A DNA stretch of 64,000 nt from positions 930,001 through 994,000 of the forward strand of contig NZ_CP114542.1 of assembly GCF_027271155.1 (NCBI RefSeq), given 5' to 3'. A program made the position numbers and the translations under genes. The notes under the pieces are model-generated. The model had not been told where the DNA came from, did not search any database, and saw nothing but the letters and a program-made list of their open reading frames with translations. Positions 31,516-40,344 of the stretch are shown in pieces (position 1 is the stretch's first letter; each line of letters begins with the position of its first letter). This DNA comes from Brevundimonas subvibrioides. Lineage in GTDB: Bacteria > Pseudomonadota > Alphaproteobacteria > Caulobacterales > Caulobacteraceae.

Positions 31516-32592
31516 TTGGTCGTCAGTCTGCAGCTGGATCGCAGGATCGCCGAGGAGACCGCACCGGTCTGGGCCAAGGTCAAGGACTTCGTCACGCCGA
31601 TGGAGTGGCCGGATCAGGCGCGACTGATCTCCGAGATCAATGCGCTCAAGAAGGAACGCGACGCGGTCATTCTGGCGCACAACTACATGACGCCGGAGAT
31701 CTTCCACGGGGTCGGCGACTATGTCGGGGACAGCCTGGGCCTGGCCAAGGAGGCGGCGAAGTCCAGCGCGAAGGTGATCGTGCAGGCGGGCGTGCACTTC
31801 ATGGCCGAGACGTCGAAGATCCTGAGCCCCGACAAGACCGTGCTGATCCCCGACCTGAAGGCCGGCTGCTCGCTGGCCGAGGCGATCACGGGGGCGGACG
31901 TGCGGCTGATCAAGCAACGCTATCCCGGTATTCCCGTCGTCACCTATGTGAACACCACGGCCGACGTGAAGGCCGAGACCGACATCTGCTGCACATCCGC
32001 CAACGCCGTTCAGGTGGTGGAATGGGCGGCGAAGGAATGGGGTGTCGACAAGGTCATCCTGATCCCCGACGAGTTTCTGGCGCGCAATGTCGCCGCCCAG
32101 ACGACGGTCGGCATCATCGCCTGGAAGGGGCGTTGCATCGTCCACGAGCGGTTCCGCGCCGCCGACATCGAGGAGATGCGTCAGGCCTGGCCGGGTGCCG
32201 AGATCCTGGCCCACCCGGAATGCCCGGAGGACGTGCTGGCCGCCGCCGACTTCGCCGGATCGACCGCGGCGATGACGGACTACATCACCGCGAGAAAGCC
32301 GCGCCAGGTGGTGCTGATCACCGAATGCTCGATGGCGGCCAACATCAAGGGCGACGTGCCCGAGGTCCAGTTCATCGGGCCGTGCAACCTGTGCCCCTAT
32401 ATGAAGCGGATCACCCTGACGAATATCCGCGACTGCCTGCGGGACATGCGGTTCGAGGTGACGGTGCCTGACGCGCTGATCGCCCCGGCCGCCCTGGCCG
32501 TGCAGCGGATGATCGACCTGCCGCCGCCGTCGGTGCCGGCGCGCTATGACATGATCAAGGCCCGGCACCCTGTGTCGGTGGAGCTGATCTGA
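31516..32592 (+). CDS. nadA: Quinolinate synthase A
   Basis: The TTG start at 31516 has GGGAGG 5 nt upstream, which fixes it. The 358-residue enzyme condenses iminoaspartate and dihydroxyacetone phosphate to quinolinate using a [4Fe-4S] cluster. Cluster cysteines are visible in LKAGCSLAEAI, AHPECPEDV and GPCNLCPYMKRI; AHNYMTPEIFHGVGDYVGDSL is the substrate-site signature. First gene of the operon nadA-(protease)-nadB-nadC for NAD synthesis from aspartate. Confidence 0.97.
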   Translation: MVVSLQLDRRIAEETAPVWAKVKDFVTPMEWPDQARLISEINALKKERDAVILAHNYMTPEIFHGVGDYVGDSLGLAKEAAKSSAKVIVQAGVHFMAETSKILSPDKTVLIPDLKAGCSLAEAITGADVRLIKQRYPGIPVVTYVNTTADVKAETDICCTSANAVQVVEWAAKEWGVDKVILIPDEFLARNVAAQTTVGIIAWKGRCIVHERFRAADIEEMRQAWPGAEILAHPECPEDVLAAADFAGSTAAMTDYITARKPRQVVLITECSMAANIKGDVPEVQFIGPCNLCPYMKRITLTNIRDCLRDMRFEVTVPDALIAPAALAVQRMIDLPPPSVPARYDMIKARHPVSVELI

Positions 32593-33473
32593 TGGCGGAC
32601 GAAGAGCGTCCCCGCGGCCCGTGGGATCCGAAGCCTGAAGATCAGGCGCCACCGTCCTCGGCCCCGGGCAAGACCTACACCCTTGGGCCCGTCGGCGTGC
32701 GGTTCGAGAAGACCGTGGGCGCGCCGCCGGTCGACAAGGGGCAGAGCCTGCCCTGGGCGATCGCCTCGACCCTGCTGCTGGGCGGGTTCATCTGGTGGTC
32801 GACAGGCAGCTGGGTCGTCGCGATAGCGGCGATCTTCGGCCTGTTCGTGCACGAATACGGACACGTTCTGGCGATGAACCGGCTGGGGATGGGCCCGGCG
32901 AAAATCTACATCATCCCCTTCCTCGGCGGGCTGGCGCGGGGGCAGCGGAACCCGGACAGCGAGTGGCACGGGGTTCTGGTGGCGCTGGCGGGGCCGGCGT
33001 TCGGCCTGTTGGCCATCCTGCCGGTGGTCGGGATTTGGCTGGCGACTGGCGACGATGCCTGGATGCTGGGGGCCTTCCTTATCGCCATGATCAATCTGGT
33101 GAACCTGGCCCCCGCGCCGCCGCTGGATGGATCGAAGGCGCTTGGCCCCGTGCTGGCCCGGATCGACCCGATGGTCGAGAAGGCCGCGCTGATCGCCATC
33201 GGCGGGCTGGCGGTCTGGTGGGGTGTGTCCACCGGGCGGTGGTTTCTGGCGATCTTTCTGGCCATCGCGGTGTTCGGTTCGCTTCAGCGAGGGGCCTGGC
33301 GGCCGGGCGAGAGGACGCTGACCTGGCCCGAGGCGGCGAGGTCCCTGGGCCTGTTCCTGCTGACCGGTGCGGCCTGTCTGGGCGCGGCGATCGGCGTGCT
33401 GCTGCCGATCGCGGATGGCTCTCCGGGCAAGGCCCTGTCGATCGCCGCCCGCTTCATCGGTTTCGACCAATGA
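32592..33473 (+). CDS. Site-2-protease family zinc membrane protein
   Basis: The 293-residue protein has a proline-rich cytoplasmic start and then about six membrane helices. FVHEYGHVLAMNRLGMG holds the zinc site (H87, E88, H91) and NLAPAPPLDGSKAL (about 176-189) the third-ligand aspartate, the paired motifs of M50 intramembrane proteases. ATG overlaps the nadA stop by 1 bp and its stop overlaps the nadB start by 4 bp, so it is embedded within the NAD operon. Why a protease sits there is unknown. Confidence 0.88.
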   Translation: MADEERPRGPWDPKPEDQAPPSSAPGKTYTLGPVGVRFEKTVGAPPVDKGQSLPWAIASTLLLGGFIWWSTGSWVVAIAAIFGLFVHEYGHVLAMNRLGMGPAKIYIIPFLGGLARGQRNPDSEWHGVLVALAGPAFGLLAILPVVGIWLATGDDAWMLGAFLIAMINLVNLAPAPPLDGSKALGPVLARIDPMVEKAALIAIGGLAVWWGVSTGRWFLAIFLAIAVFGSLQRGAWRPGERTLTWPEAARSLGLFLLTGAACLGAAIGVLLPIADGSPGKALSIAARFIGFDQ

Positions 33474-34981
33474 GCCGGATCGTGCATGACGGCCCGTTGA
33501 TCATCGGCGGCGGGCTGGCCGGGCTGTCTGCCGCCCTGGCCGCAGCCCCGCGACCGGTTCTGGTCATCAGTCCGGCCCCCCTGCTGGAAGCCGCATCGAG
33601 CGCCTGGGCCCAGGGCGGCGTGGCGGCGGCCCTGTCCAGGGACGACGCACCTGCGCTGCACCTGAAGGACACCGAGGCGGCCGGGGCCGGTCTGGTCGAC
33701 CACCACGCGGCCGAGGTCCTGACGGACGAGGGGCGTTCGACAGTCGAGTGGCTGGCGTCTCTGGGCGCGCCGTTCGACCGGGATGCGGATGGCGAATTCT
33801 CCGTCAGCCTGGAGGCGGCCCATTCGAAGGCACGGGTGGCGCGGGTCGGCGGCGACGGCGCCGGGCGGGCGATCCTGTCGGCCCTGGTCGCCTCGGTGCG
33901 GGCCGCCGAACACATCACCGTCCGGGAGGATGCGCGGCTGCGGTCGCTGATCCAGGACGAGACCGGCCGGGTGCGCGGCGCAGTGATCGAGCATCCGGGC
34001 GGAACCCTGGTCGAGGTGCTGGCCCCGGCCGTCGTGCTGGCGACCGGCGGCGCGGGCGGGCTGTTCGGGGCGACGACAACCCCGACCGCGCTGAAGGGCG
34101 AGGGCATGGCCCTGGCCTGGGCGGCGGGGGCGGAAATCCTCGATCCGGAGTTCGTGCAGTTCCACCCCACGGCGATCGATGTCGGCCTGGACCCCATGCC
34201 GCTGGCGACCGAGGCACTGCGCGGCGAGGGCGCGCGGCTGATCGATCGGGAGGGGCGTTTCCTTCTGGGAGAGGCACCGGATGCGGATCTGAAGGCGCGC
34301 GACATCGTGGCCCGCGCGGTCCATGCCGCGCGGGCGTCGGGGCGCGGGGCCTTGCTGGATGCGACCCGGGCGATCGGCGCGCATTTCCCGACCGAATTCC
34401 CGGCCGTCTTCGCCGCCTGTATGAAGGCCGGGCTGGACCCGCGCACGACACCGATCCCGGTGGCGGCGGCGGCCCACTATCACATGGGCGGGATCGGCGC
34501 GGACCCGGACGGACGTACCAGCCTGCCGGGCCTGTTCGCCGTCGGCGAATGCGCGGCAACGGGGGTTCATGGAGCCAACCGTCTGGCGTCGAACTCCCTG
34601 CTTGAGGCGGCCGCATTCGGGCGCCGGACGGGGCGGCTGGCGGCGACGATGACGGCCGGGACCGGGCCGGTCGTGGTCGGGTCAGTGATCGACGACCTGC
34701 CGGCGCCGGTCATGCTGGAACTCCGCGCGGGCATGAGCGCGAACTGCGGCGTGGTCCGCGACGGTGACGGTCTGCGGCGTCAGATCGCCGTGATCGACCG
34801 GCTGGAGGCGACCTGCGGGGCGGCACCGGCCCTGGTTGCGGCCCGGCTGATCGTCGAGGCGGCCCTGGCCCGGCACGAGAGCCGCGGCGGGCACTACCGC
34901 AGCGACTATCCGGACACGGCGTCCGTGGCGCGACACACGCGCTTGCGTCGGTCGGAGATCGAGGCGATGGCGGCGGAATGA
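33470..34981 (+). CDS. nadB: L-aspartate oxidase
   Basis: The 503-residue flavoenzyme oxidises aspartate to iminoaspartate. The FAD dinucleotide fold is at 10-30 (LIIGGGLAGLSAALAAA), followed by SAWAQGGVAAAL, ATGGAGGLFGATTTP, EFVQFHPTAID and the conserved HYHMGGIGADPDGRTSLPGLFAVGECAATGVHGANRLASN-type FAD region. It starts in the ATGA overlap with the protease gene and its own stop overlaps the nadC start by 4 bp. Confidence 0.97.
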   Translation: MSRIVHDGPLIIGGGLAGLSAALAAAPRPVLVISPAPLLEAASSAWAQGGVAAALSRDDAPALHLKDTEAAGAGLVDHHAAEVLTDEGRSTVEWLASLGAPFDRDADGEFSVSLEAAHSKARVARVGGDGAGRAILSALVASVRAAEHITVREDARLRSLIQDETGRVRGAVIEHPGGTLVEVLAPAVVLATGGAGGLFGATTTPTALKGEGMALAWAAGAEILDPEFVQFHPTAIDVGLDPMPLATEALRGEGARLIDREGRFLLGEAPDADLKARDIVARAVHAARASGRGALLDATRAIGAHFPTEFPAVFAACMKAGLDPRTTPIPVAAAAHYHMGGIGADPDGRTSLPGLFAVGECAATGVHGANRLASNSLLEAAAFGRRTGRLAATMTAGTGPVVVGSVIDDLPAPVMLELRAGMSANCGVVRDGDGLRRQIAVIDRLEATCGAAPALVAARLIVEAALARHESRGGHYRSDYPDTASVARHTRLRRSEIEAMAAE

Positions 34982-35847
34982 TCCCGTCGCTTCCCGACAT
35001 CCTGATCCTGCCCATCGTGCGGGCCGCCCTGGCCGAAGACCTGGGCCGGGCCGGCGATGTGACGGCGGCGGCCTGTATTCCGGGCGGCGCGCGGATGCGG
35101 GCGGTCTTCGCGGCGAGGAAGCCCGGCGTGCTGGCGGGAATCGATGGCGTGCGGCTGACCGTGCTGGAGATGGACCCCGAAGCGTCCGTGGACCTGCGGA
35201 TGCGGGACGGGGACGCGTTCGAGGCGGGAGCCGTGCTGGCCGAGGTCGAGGCGGACGCGCGGGCCTTCCTGTCGGCGGAGCGCTCGGCGCTGAACCTGCT
35301 GGGACGGCTGTGCGGGATCGCGACCCTGACGCGGGCCTATGTGGAGGCGGTGGCCGGCACGGGGGCGCGGATTGCGGATACGCGCAAGACCACGCCCGGC
35401 CTGCGCGCGCTGGAGAAACACGCGGTGCGCTGTGGCGGGGGAATCAATCACCGCTTCGGTCTGGATGACGCCATCCTGATCAAGGACAACCACATCGCCG
35501 TCTGCGGCGGCGTGGAGGCGGCCGTCACGGCTGCGCGCGCCCGGGTCGGTCACCTGATGAAGATCGAGGTCGAGGTGGACGGACTGGATCAGCTGGACGT
35601 CGCCCTGGGACTGGTCGCAGCAGGCCGGGGGCCGGACGTCGTCATGCTGGACAATTTCGACCTGGCGATGCTGGTGGAGGCGGTGCGGCGGACGCGAGAG
35701 GGTGGACACCGGGTGGTGCTGGAGGCGTCAGGCGGCGTGAACCTGTCGACGGTGCGGGGCATCGCGGAGACGGGGGTCGACGTCATCTCGGTGGGCGCGC
35801 TCACCCATTCGGCATCGATTCTGGATATCGGTCTGGACGCGGTCTGA
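34978..35847 (+). CDS. nadC: Nicotinate-nucleotide diphosphorylase (carboxylating)
   Basis: The 289-residue enzyme converts quinolinate and PRPP to nicotinate mononucleotide. Family blocks are ALAEDLGRAGDVTAAACIP, SALNLLGRLCGIATLTRAYV, IADTRKTTPGLRALEKHAVRCGGGINHRFGLDDAILIKDNHI (RKTTPGLR binds the substrates) and the C-terminal EASGGVNLSTVRGIAETGVDVISVG. Last gene of the operon, coupled by a 4-bp overlap with nadB. Confidence 0.98.
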   Translation: MIPSLPDILILPIVRAALAEDLGRAGDVTAAACIPGGARMRAVFAARKPGVLAGIDGVRLTVLEMDPEASVDLRMRDGDAFEAGAVLAEVEADARAFLSAERSALNLLGRLCGIATLTRAYVEAVAGTGARIADTRKTTPGLRALEKHAVRCGGGINHRFGLDDAILIKDNHIAVCGGVEAAVTAARARVGHLMKIEVEVDGLDQLDVALGLVAAGRGPDVVMLDNFDLAMLVEAVRRTREGGHRVVLEASGGVNLSTVRGIAETGVDVISVGALTHSASILDIGLDAV

Positions 35848-35901
35848 CGTCGGCGCTGTGCCTTGCAATGGCACGTTCCGGACCGGCAGGCGCGCGACCG
35901 A

Positions 35902-37008
35902 TCAGGCCGTCGGCGTGCTCGCGGGCTGGACCTGGGCCGGTGTCCTGGCCGGGGCGGTCGGAGCCTGAACCGGGGGCGATGCGGGCTGATTGGTCGGGGC
36001 CTCTGAGTCCGGGGCCGATGTCGTGCCGGACGCCAGGTTCTCCTGTGCCACCAGCGCCGTGTAGGCGATCGCCTCGCCCGCCTGACGCAGGCTGGTCGAA
36101 GGGTCGATACCGGCATAGACGGTGCGTTGCATCTCGGTGCCGCTCGATGGCTGCGTCTGATAGGCGAAGGCGCTGGTGGTGCCTGAGCGACCGCCGAAGC
36201 GGTAGAAGACGTGGTTGCCGACCTGGCCGACGCGCATCAGCGCGTTCCGCCATGACGGTGAGACGCCGGTGGTGTGGAAGTGAGTCGCATTGCCGACCCC
36301 AGCATAGACCGAGCCGGACAGGGCTGCCGAGGCGATGGAGCGCGCCCGGTTCCAGGCGACACGGTTGACGGCACCACGCATCGAGCCGTCGCAAGTGAAG
36401 CTGAACTGGCAGCCGACCCGACGGCCGGCACCCTGGAACACGACGCCGCAGATGCTGTGCGGGAAGGCCGGGTGGCGGGCGCGGTTCAGCACGACCTGGG
36501 TCACGGCGCGCATGCCGTCGGCACCCTCGCCGCGCGCCTCGTAGTAAGCCGCCTGGGTCAGGCATTCGAGGTCACGGCTGTCATCGAGGGCGTTGCCGAG
36601 ATGGAAGGGCCGCGGGGCATCCGACAGACTGGCGCGTCGCAGACCGGCATCCAGACGCTGCGGACGAAGCTGCTCCAGGCGGGCGGTCAGCAGTTCGGCC
36701 TGGCGGTCACGCTGGGCGGAGCCGGCGACGGTATAGGGATCGTGACGACGGGCGATGGCCAGGGCACTGGCGTCGAGACCGCCGGCGGCTGCGGCCAGGG
36801 CCTCTTCGGTGAAGCCGGCAGAGGTGGCACCCTCGAGCCGTTCGGCCTGGGCGCGCACGGTGGTCGCCCTGGCAACGGTGCCGCCCAGATAGGCGCAGCC
36901 GATTCCCAGCCCCAGCACTGCGCCGAACACCGCTGCCGCCGTCATGGGCCGAATCCGGGCCACACGATCGGCGTGCGGATTCGCACGCGTCTGCGAGGGA
37001 TGGATCAA
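35902..37008 (-). CDS. SleB-family cell wall hydrolase, paralogue 1
   Basis: The 368-residue protein has one N-terminal membrane anchor (AAAVFGAVLGLGIGCAYLGG). A SleB/CwlJ domain (about 150-275) has LECLTQAAYYEARGEGADGMRAVTQVVLNRARHPAFPHSICGVVFQG, with the catalytic glutamate in YYEARGE, and CQFSFTCDGSMRG. The C-terminal 70 residues are proline and alanine rich. Such lytic transglycosylases cleave peptidoglycan glycan strands. A second paralogue lies at 39054-40268 on the other strand. Confidence 0.9.
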   Translation of the reverse strand: MIHPSQTRANPHADRVARIRPMTAAAVFGAVLGLGIGCAYLGGTVARATTVRAQAERLEGATSAGFTEEALAAAAGGLDASALAIARRHDPYTVAGSAQRDRQAELLTARLEQLRPQRLDAGLRRASLSDAPRPFHLGNALDDSRDLECLTQAAYYEARGEGADGMRAVTQVVLNRARHPAFPHSICGVVFQGAGRRVGCQFSFTCDGSMRGAVNRVAWNRARSIASAALSGSVYAGVGNATHFHTTGVSPSWRNALMRVGQVGNHVFYRFGGRSGTTSAFAYQTQPSSGTEMQRTVYAGIDPSTSLRQAGEAIAYTALVAQENLASGTTSAPDSEAPTNQPASPPVQAPTAPARTPAQVQPASTPTA

Positions 37009-37460
37009 AGGCGTCGTCCTATTCAGCAGGGCGGGAAGCTGCCCCTTGGTCGTCTGCAGAACCGGGCGACATGGTGGGTCGCGGGCCGGTTTGCGAATCG
37101 AGGCTCGGTGAACGCAAAGCCATCGAAGAAAGCGCCTTAAGCCACCCGTTTATGGCACCAATGTGTTTGATTCGCAACTCCGTGCTGCAGCGCAGCATCC
37201 GGCCCCCTGTGTTCACTCAAGGTGAGGTGAATCGGCACAGCCTTGTGAACAGGCTAATGGCTTTCGTTTTCAAATCTGTATCGTGATGCACAGAGCTTTC
37301 ATGGAGCGAGGGCCCGAAGTGAAAAAATCACTCTGATGTCTGTCCTTTATTGTATTTGTTGACTGTCGCTCGCTCATGCGAACTGGAGCCCGGTCCGGTG
37401 CGTGGAACCCGGGCGATCATCCTGCGTTTCGGAACCGTCATTCCCGGAAGGACCGAAACC
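37009..37460. other. 452-bp intergenic region, AT-richer, with a candidate promoter
   Basis: No gene was found. On the minus strand TTGCGA (37177-37172) and CATAAA (37154-37149), 17 bp apart, could drive the SleB gene 140 bp downstream. Positions 37200-37360 are clearly AT-richer than the surroundings and hold GTGA-AAAAA-TCAC (about 37320-37332) and a TTGACT box at 37359. A small RNA or regulatory region is possible. Confidence 0.4.
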
Positions 37461-37643
37461 ATGCGCCACGCCATCCTCGCCTCCCTGGCGCTCTCCGCCC
37501 TGGCGCTCACCGCCTGTGGCCAGACGATCGAACAGCGCGCGGCCACGGGCGCCGTGGCCGGAGCGGTCGTGGCGGGACCTGTGGGCGCGGCGGTCGGTGG
37601 CGCGGCCGGAACCGCTGTCGGTCAGGCCGGCAAGCCGGACTGA
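37461..37643 (+). CDS. Small glycine-zipper lipoprotein
   Basis: ATG 37461, preceded by GGAAGGA, encodes 60 residues. A signal peptide ends with a perfect LTAC lipobox (Cys19). The mature peptide is a glycine-zipper-like helix (GAVAGAVVAGPVGAAVGGAAGTAVGQAG) of the kind found in Slp/OmpA-like and entericidin-like small lipoproteins. A membrane-associated role is expected; nothing more specific can be said. Confidence 0.75.
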   Translation: MRHAILASLALSALALTACGQTIEQRAATGAVAGAVVAGPVGAAVGGAAGTAVGQAGKPD

Positions 37644-37887
37644 CCTGGTCGCGCGCCCGGCACTGGATAAGGACCAGCGGCGCCCCCGATGCGTCGGCCC
37701 GTCTGCGACACCGGTGCGACGGTCGACCATGAACCGTGCCCAAAGCGGTTCCGGAAATGGCTGCGCGCTTGATTTTTGCCGCCGTTTCGGGTTTGCCGAC
37801 CGCCAGGTGCCGTGACGCACCCTGTTCGCGTCGTCCGGCTGATCCGGACGGGCGACCCAAACCCCCGAAGGACGACCGACCGCCCGC

Positions 37888-38247
37888 ATGAGAGATCTGA
37901 AACAGACCGGCTTCAACGACCGCATCACGGCCCAGCAGGAAGCCAAGAAGGCGCTGCTCGCCAAGTTCAAGCCCAAGCCGACCGTGACCGACCCCGAGTT
38001 CGACCGCCTGGCCGAAAAGCGTGCGGCGGAGAAGGAAGCCCTGCGCCTGCAGCACGAGGCCGCCAAGGCCGAGGAACGCCGCATCAAGCAGGAGCGTGAA
38101 GAAGCCCGTCTGGCCGCCATGCGCGAGACCGAGGAGGCCAAGGAGGCCGAGAAGCGCGCCGCTCGCAAGGAGCGCAAGCAACTCACCAAGGAAGAACAGA
38201 AGGCCGCACGCGACGCCCGCTACGCCGCCCGCAAGGCGCGTCGCTAG
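37888..38247 (+). CDS. DUF6481-like charged helical protein
   Basis: The 119-residue protein is almost entirely one long charged helix: it starts MRDLKQTGFNDRITAQQEAKKALLAKF and continues with Ala, Glu, Lys and Arg-rich heptads (EERRIKQEREEARLAAMRET, then RAARKERKQLTKEEQKAARD). The FNDRxxxxQEAKKALLxKF start is characteristic of DUF6481 of alphaproteobacteria. No enzyme motif. A possible role in RNA or ribosome association is only a guess from charge. Confidence 0.75.
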   Translation: MRDLKQTGFNDRITAQQEAKKALLAKFKPKPTVTDPEFDRLAEKRAAEKEALRLQHEAAKAEERRIKQEREEARLAAMRETEEAKEAEKRAARKERKQLTKEEQKAARDARYAARKARR

Positions 38248-38410
38248 GGGACCATCGGTCGAGACAGAACCGCGCCGCGGGTCCGGCTTTCCCGCGCTTG
38301 CGGCCGTTCGCCCACGCATTCGCCCGATATGCGGCAACGCTGGGGAAGTCCGTGCGTTCTTCGTCCCTGCGCGCCCCTCCGGCGCGTTGATGAGGCCCGG
38401 GATAAGGGTT

Positions 38411-38436
38411 GGGCAGACGCGTTCGGTCGTCTGCCC
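38411..38436. promoter_or_regulatory. Perfect 9-bp inverted repeat upstream of dps
   Basis: GGGCAGACG (38411-38419) and CGTCTGCCC (38428-38436) flank an 8-bp spacer, 36 bp before the dps start. It could be an operator for an oxidative-stress or iron regulator, or a hairpin in the 5' leader. Confidence 0.4.
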
Positions 38437-38472
38437 GCTGTCCCGGGGTCGCCAGAGGGACAAGGATTTCGC

Positions 38473-38955
38473 ATGACCGCCGCCACGATCGACACAGGCC
38501 TGACCAGGGCCGAACGCACCCATGTGACCGGGGAGCTGAGCAAGGTCCTCGCGGACAGCTTCGCGATCTATCTGAAAACCCACGGCTATCACTGGAACGT
38601 GCGCGGGCCGGAGTTCTTCACCTATCACACCCTGCTCGAGCAGCAGTACCGCGACATCTGGACCGCCCTGGACGAGATCGCCGAGCGGATCCGGGCTCTG
38701 GGAGAGTTCGCGCCGCAATCCCATTCCGCCCTGGGCAACCTGACCTCCATCAGGGACGGCGACTCGGAAAAGGACGCCTCGGCCATGCTGAAGGAGCTGA
38801 TGACGGACCACGAGACGGTCATCGCCACCTGCCGCACGGCTCTTACGGCTGCCGATGACGACGGGGACGATGTGTCGGTCGACCTGCTGACCCGGCGCCT
38901 GGCCGCGCACGAAAAGTTTGCCTGGATGCTGCGATCGACCCTGGGCGGGCGCTAG
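38473..38955 (+). CDS. dps: Dps family ferritin-like DNA-protection protein
   Basis: The 160-residue four-helix protein has the Dps ferroxidase signature: FAIYLKTHGYHWNVRGPEFFTYHTLLEQQYRDIWTALDEIAERIRALG, with H, D and E residues that bind iron between subunits. It stores iron and protects DNA from peroxide. The start MTAATIDTGLTRAERTHV was chosen over a longer frame from 38329 because of length and conservation. A perfect inverted repeat lies 36 bp upstream. Confidence 0.95.
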   Translation: MTAATIDTGLTRAERTHVTGELSKVLADSFAIYLKTHGYHWNVRGPEFFTYHTLLEQQYRDIWTALDEIAERIRALGEFAPQSHSALGNLTSIRDGDSEKDASAMLKELMTDHETVIATCRTALTAADDDGDDVSVDLLTRRLAAHEKFAWMLRSTLGGR

Positions 38956-39053
38956 GGTAGGCTGACCGAACCGTAGTCAACGGCCCGAAAAGCGCCGTGA
39001 AGGGCGGTTAAGGCCCCGTCCTCGCGGCGCTCGCGCCCCAGCCCGAAAGCGTC

Positions 39054-40268
39054 ATGACGCCATCCTTCGCCTCGCCGATCGACTGGAACCGGGTGAACAC
39101 CCGTGCCCGTCGTTACGCGGCGGCGCTGCCGGCCGCACTGGCGGCGCTGGGTGTGGCCATGGCGGCGGGATCGACGGCGCGTTCCGATGCGGACCGGACG
39201 GCCGAGGCGGTGGCGCGGGTCACCGAGGGCGATCTGTCCTCGCGTGGTCTGGCCGCGCTGTCGGCGCGGATGGATCCGGCGCAGCTGGCCCTGGCCATCC
39301 GTTTCGACCCCAATGACCGCCACCCGGCGTTGCTGGGTCTGACACCCGGCTGGGAAAGCCTGACGCTGGCGGGCAAGCCGTCGCTGGAGCTGGGCACCAA
39401 CGGGCTGCAGGCACAGCGCCTGAATGCGGCGATGCCGTCCGACACGGGCGCGCTGCGCGAGGCCAAACCGTTCGTGTTCAGTCCCGCGAGCGAGGCGGAC
39501 CGCCAGCGCGCGCTGCGCTGCCTGACGCAGGGCGTCTATTACGAGGCGGCCCTGGAAAGCACCGAGGGCCAGGAGGCGGTGGCGCAGGTCATCCTGAACC
39601 GCGTACGCGACCCCAACTATCCCAACACCATCTGCGGAGTCGTGTTCGAGGGTGCCGAGCGGACGACGGGCTGCCAGTTCAGCTTCACCTGCGACGGTGC
39701 CCTCGCACAGGCCCCTGTCGGCTGGGCCTGGAACCGGGCCCGTTCGGTGGCGGAGCGGGCGCTGGCCGGGCACGTTGCTGAAAAGGTCGGCACCGCGACC
39801 CACTATCACGCCGACTATGTCCATCCCTGGTGGTCGCCGACCCTGGCCAAGATCACCCAGATCGGCGCGCACATCTTCTATCGCTGGAAGGGCATCTACG
39901 GCGAGACCGCCGCCTTCCGGCAGCGCTATGCCGGGCATGAGCCGGTGATCGACGAGGCGCGCTTTTCGCGTCCCCGCTTTGCTGCCCCGCCGACGCTGCT
40001 GGCCGGGGGCGATCTCGATGCCGCGGATGCGGCGGTGCTGGCCAGGGGCGGTGCCAATCTGCGCACCGTGGAGATCGACGGCCATACGCGCGTCGTCGGC
40101 GTAGCCAGCCTGGGCGGACGGCGCCCCGGCACGGCCGAGGAGATCGCGGCCATCAACGCGCGCCTGGCGGCCTTCGAGGCTCCGTCCATCGCGCCCGCGC
40201 CGCTGGACCCCCCACCGGCCGGCGTGACCCGGATGGAAGTCGAGGAAGTCGGCAAGCCCGTCGGCTGA
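39054..40268 (+). CDS. SleB-family cell wall hydrolase, paralogue 2
   Basis: The 404-residue protein has an N-terminal membrane anchor (YAAALPAALAALGVAMAAGS) and a SleB domain (about 155-290): LRCLTQGVYYEAALESTEGQEAVAQVILNRVRDPNYPNTICGVVFEG, then CQFSFTCDG and a HYHADYVHPWW region. The catalytic glutamate lies in YYEAALE. It shares the anchor-spacer-SleB layout of the 35902-37008 gene. Likely acts on septal or side-wall peptidoglycan. Confidence 0.9.
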   Translation: MTPSFASPIDWNRVNTRARRYAAALPAALAALGVAMAAGSTARSDADRTAEAVARVTEGDLSSRGLAALSARMDPAQLALAIRFDPNDRHPALLGLTPGWESLTLAGKPSLELGTNGLQAQRLNAAMPSDTGALREAKPFVFSPASEADRQRALRCLTQGVYYEAALESTEGQEAVAQVILNRVRDPNYPNTICGVVFEGAERTTGCQFSFTCDGALAQAPVGWAWNRARSVAERALAGHVAEKVGTATHYHADYVHPWWSPTLAKITQIGAHIFYRWKGIYGETAAFRQRYAGHEPVIDEARFSRPRFAAPPTLLAGGDLDAADAAVLARGGANLRTVEIDGHTRVVGVASLGGRRPGTAEEIAAINARLAAFEAPSIAPAPLDPPPAGVTRMEVEEVGKPVG

Positions 40269-40344
40269 ATGGTCGCGTCTGCAACCGGTGCGGGGTTCAG
40301 GCATTTGACGGCCTGGCCATTCGTGGCGCCGCCAGAGAGACCGC

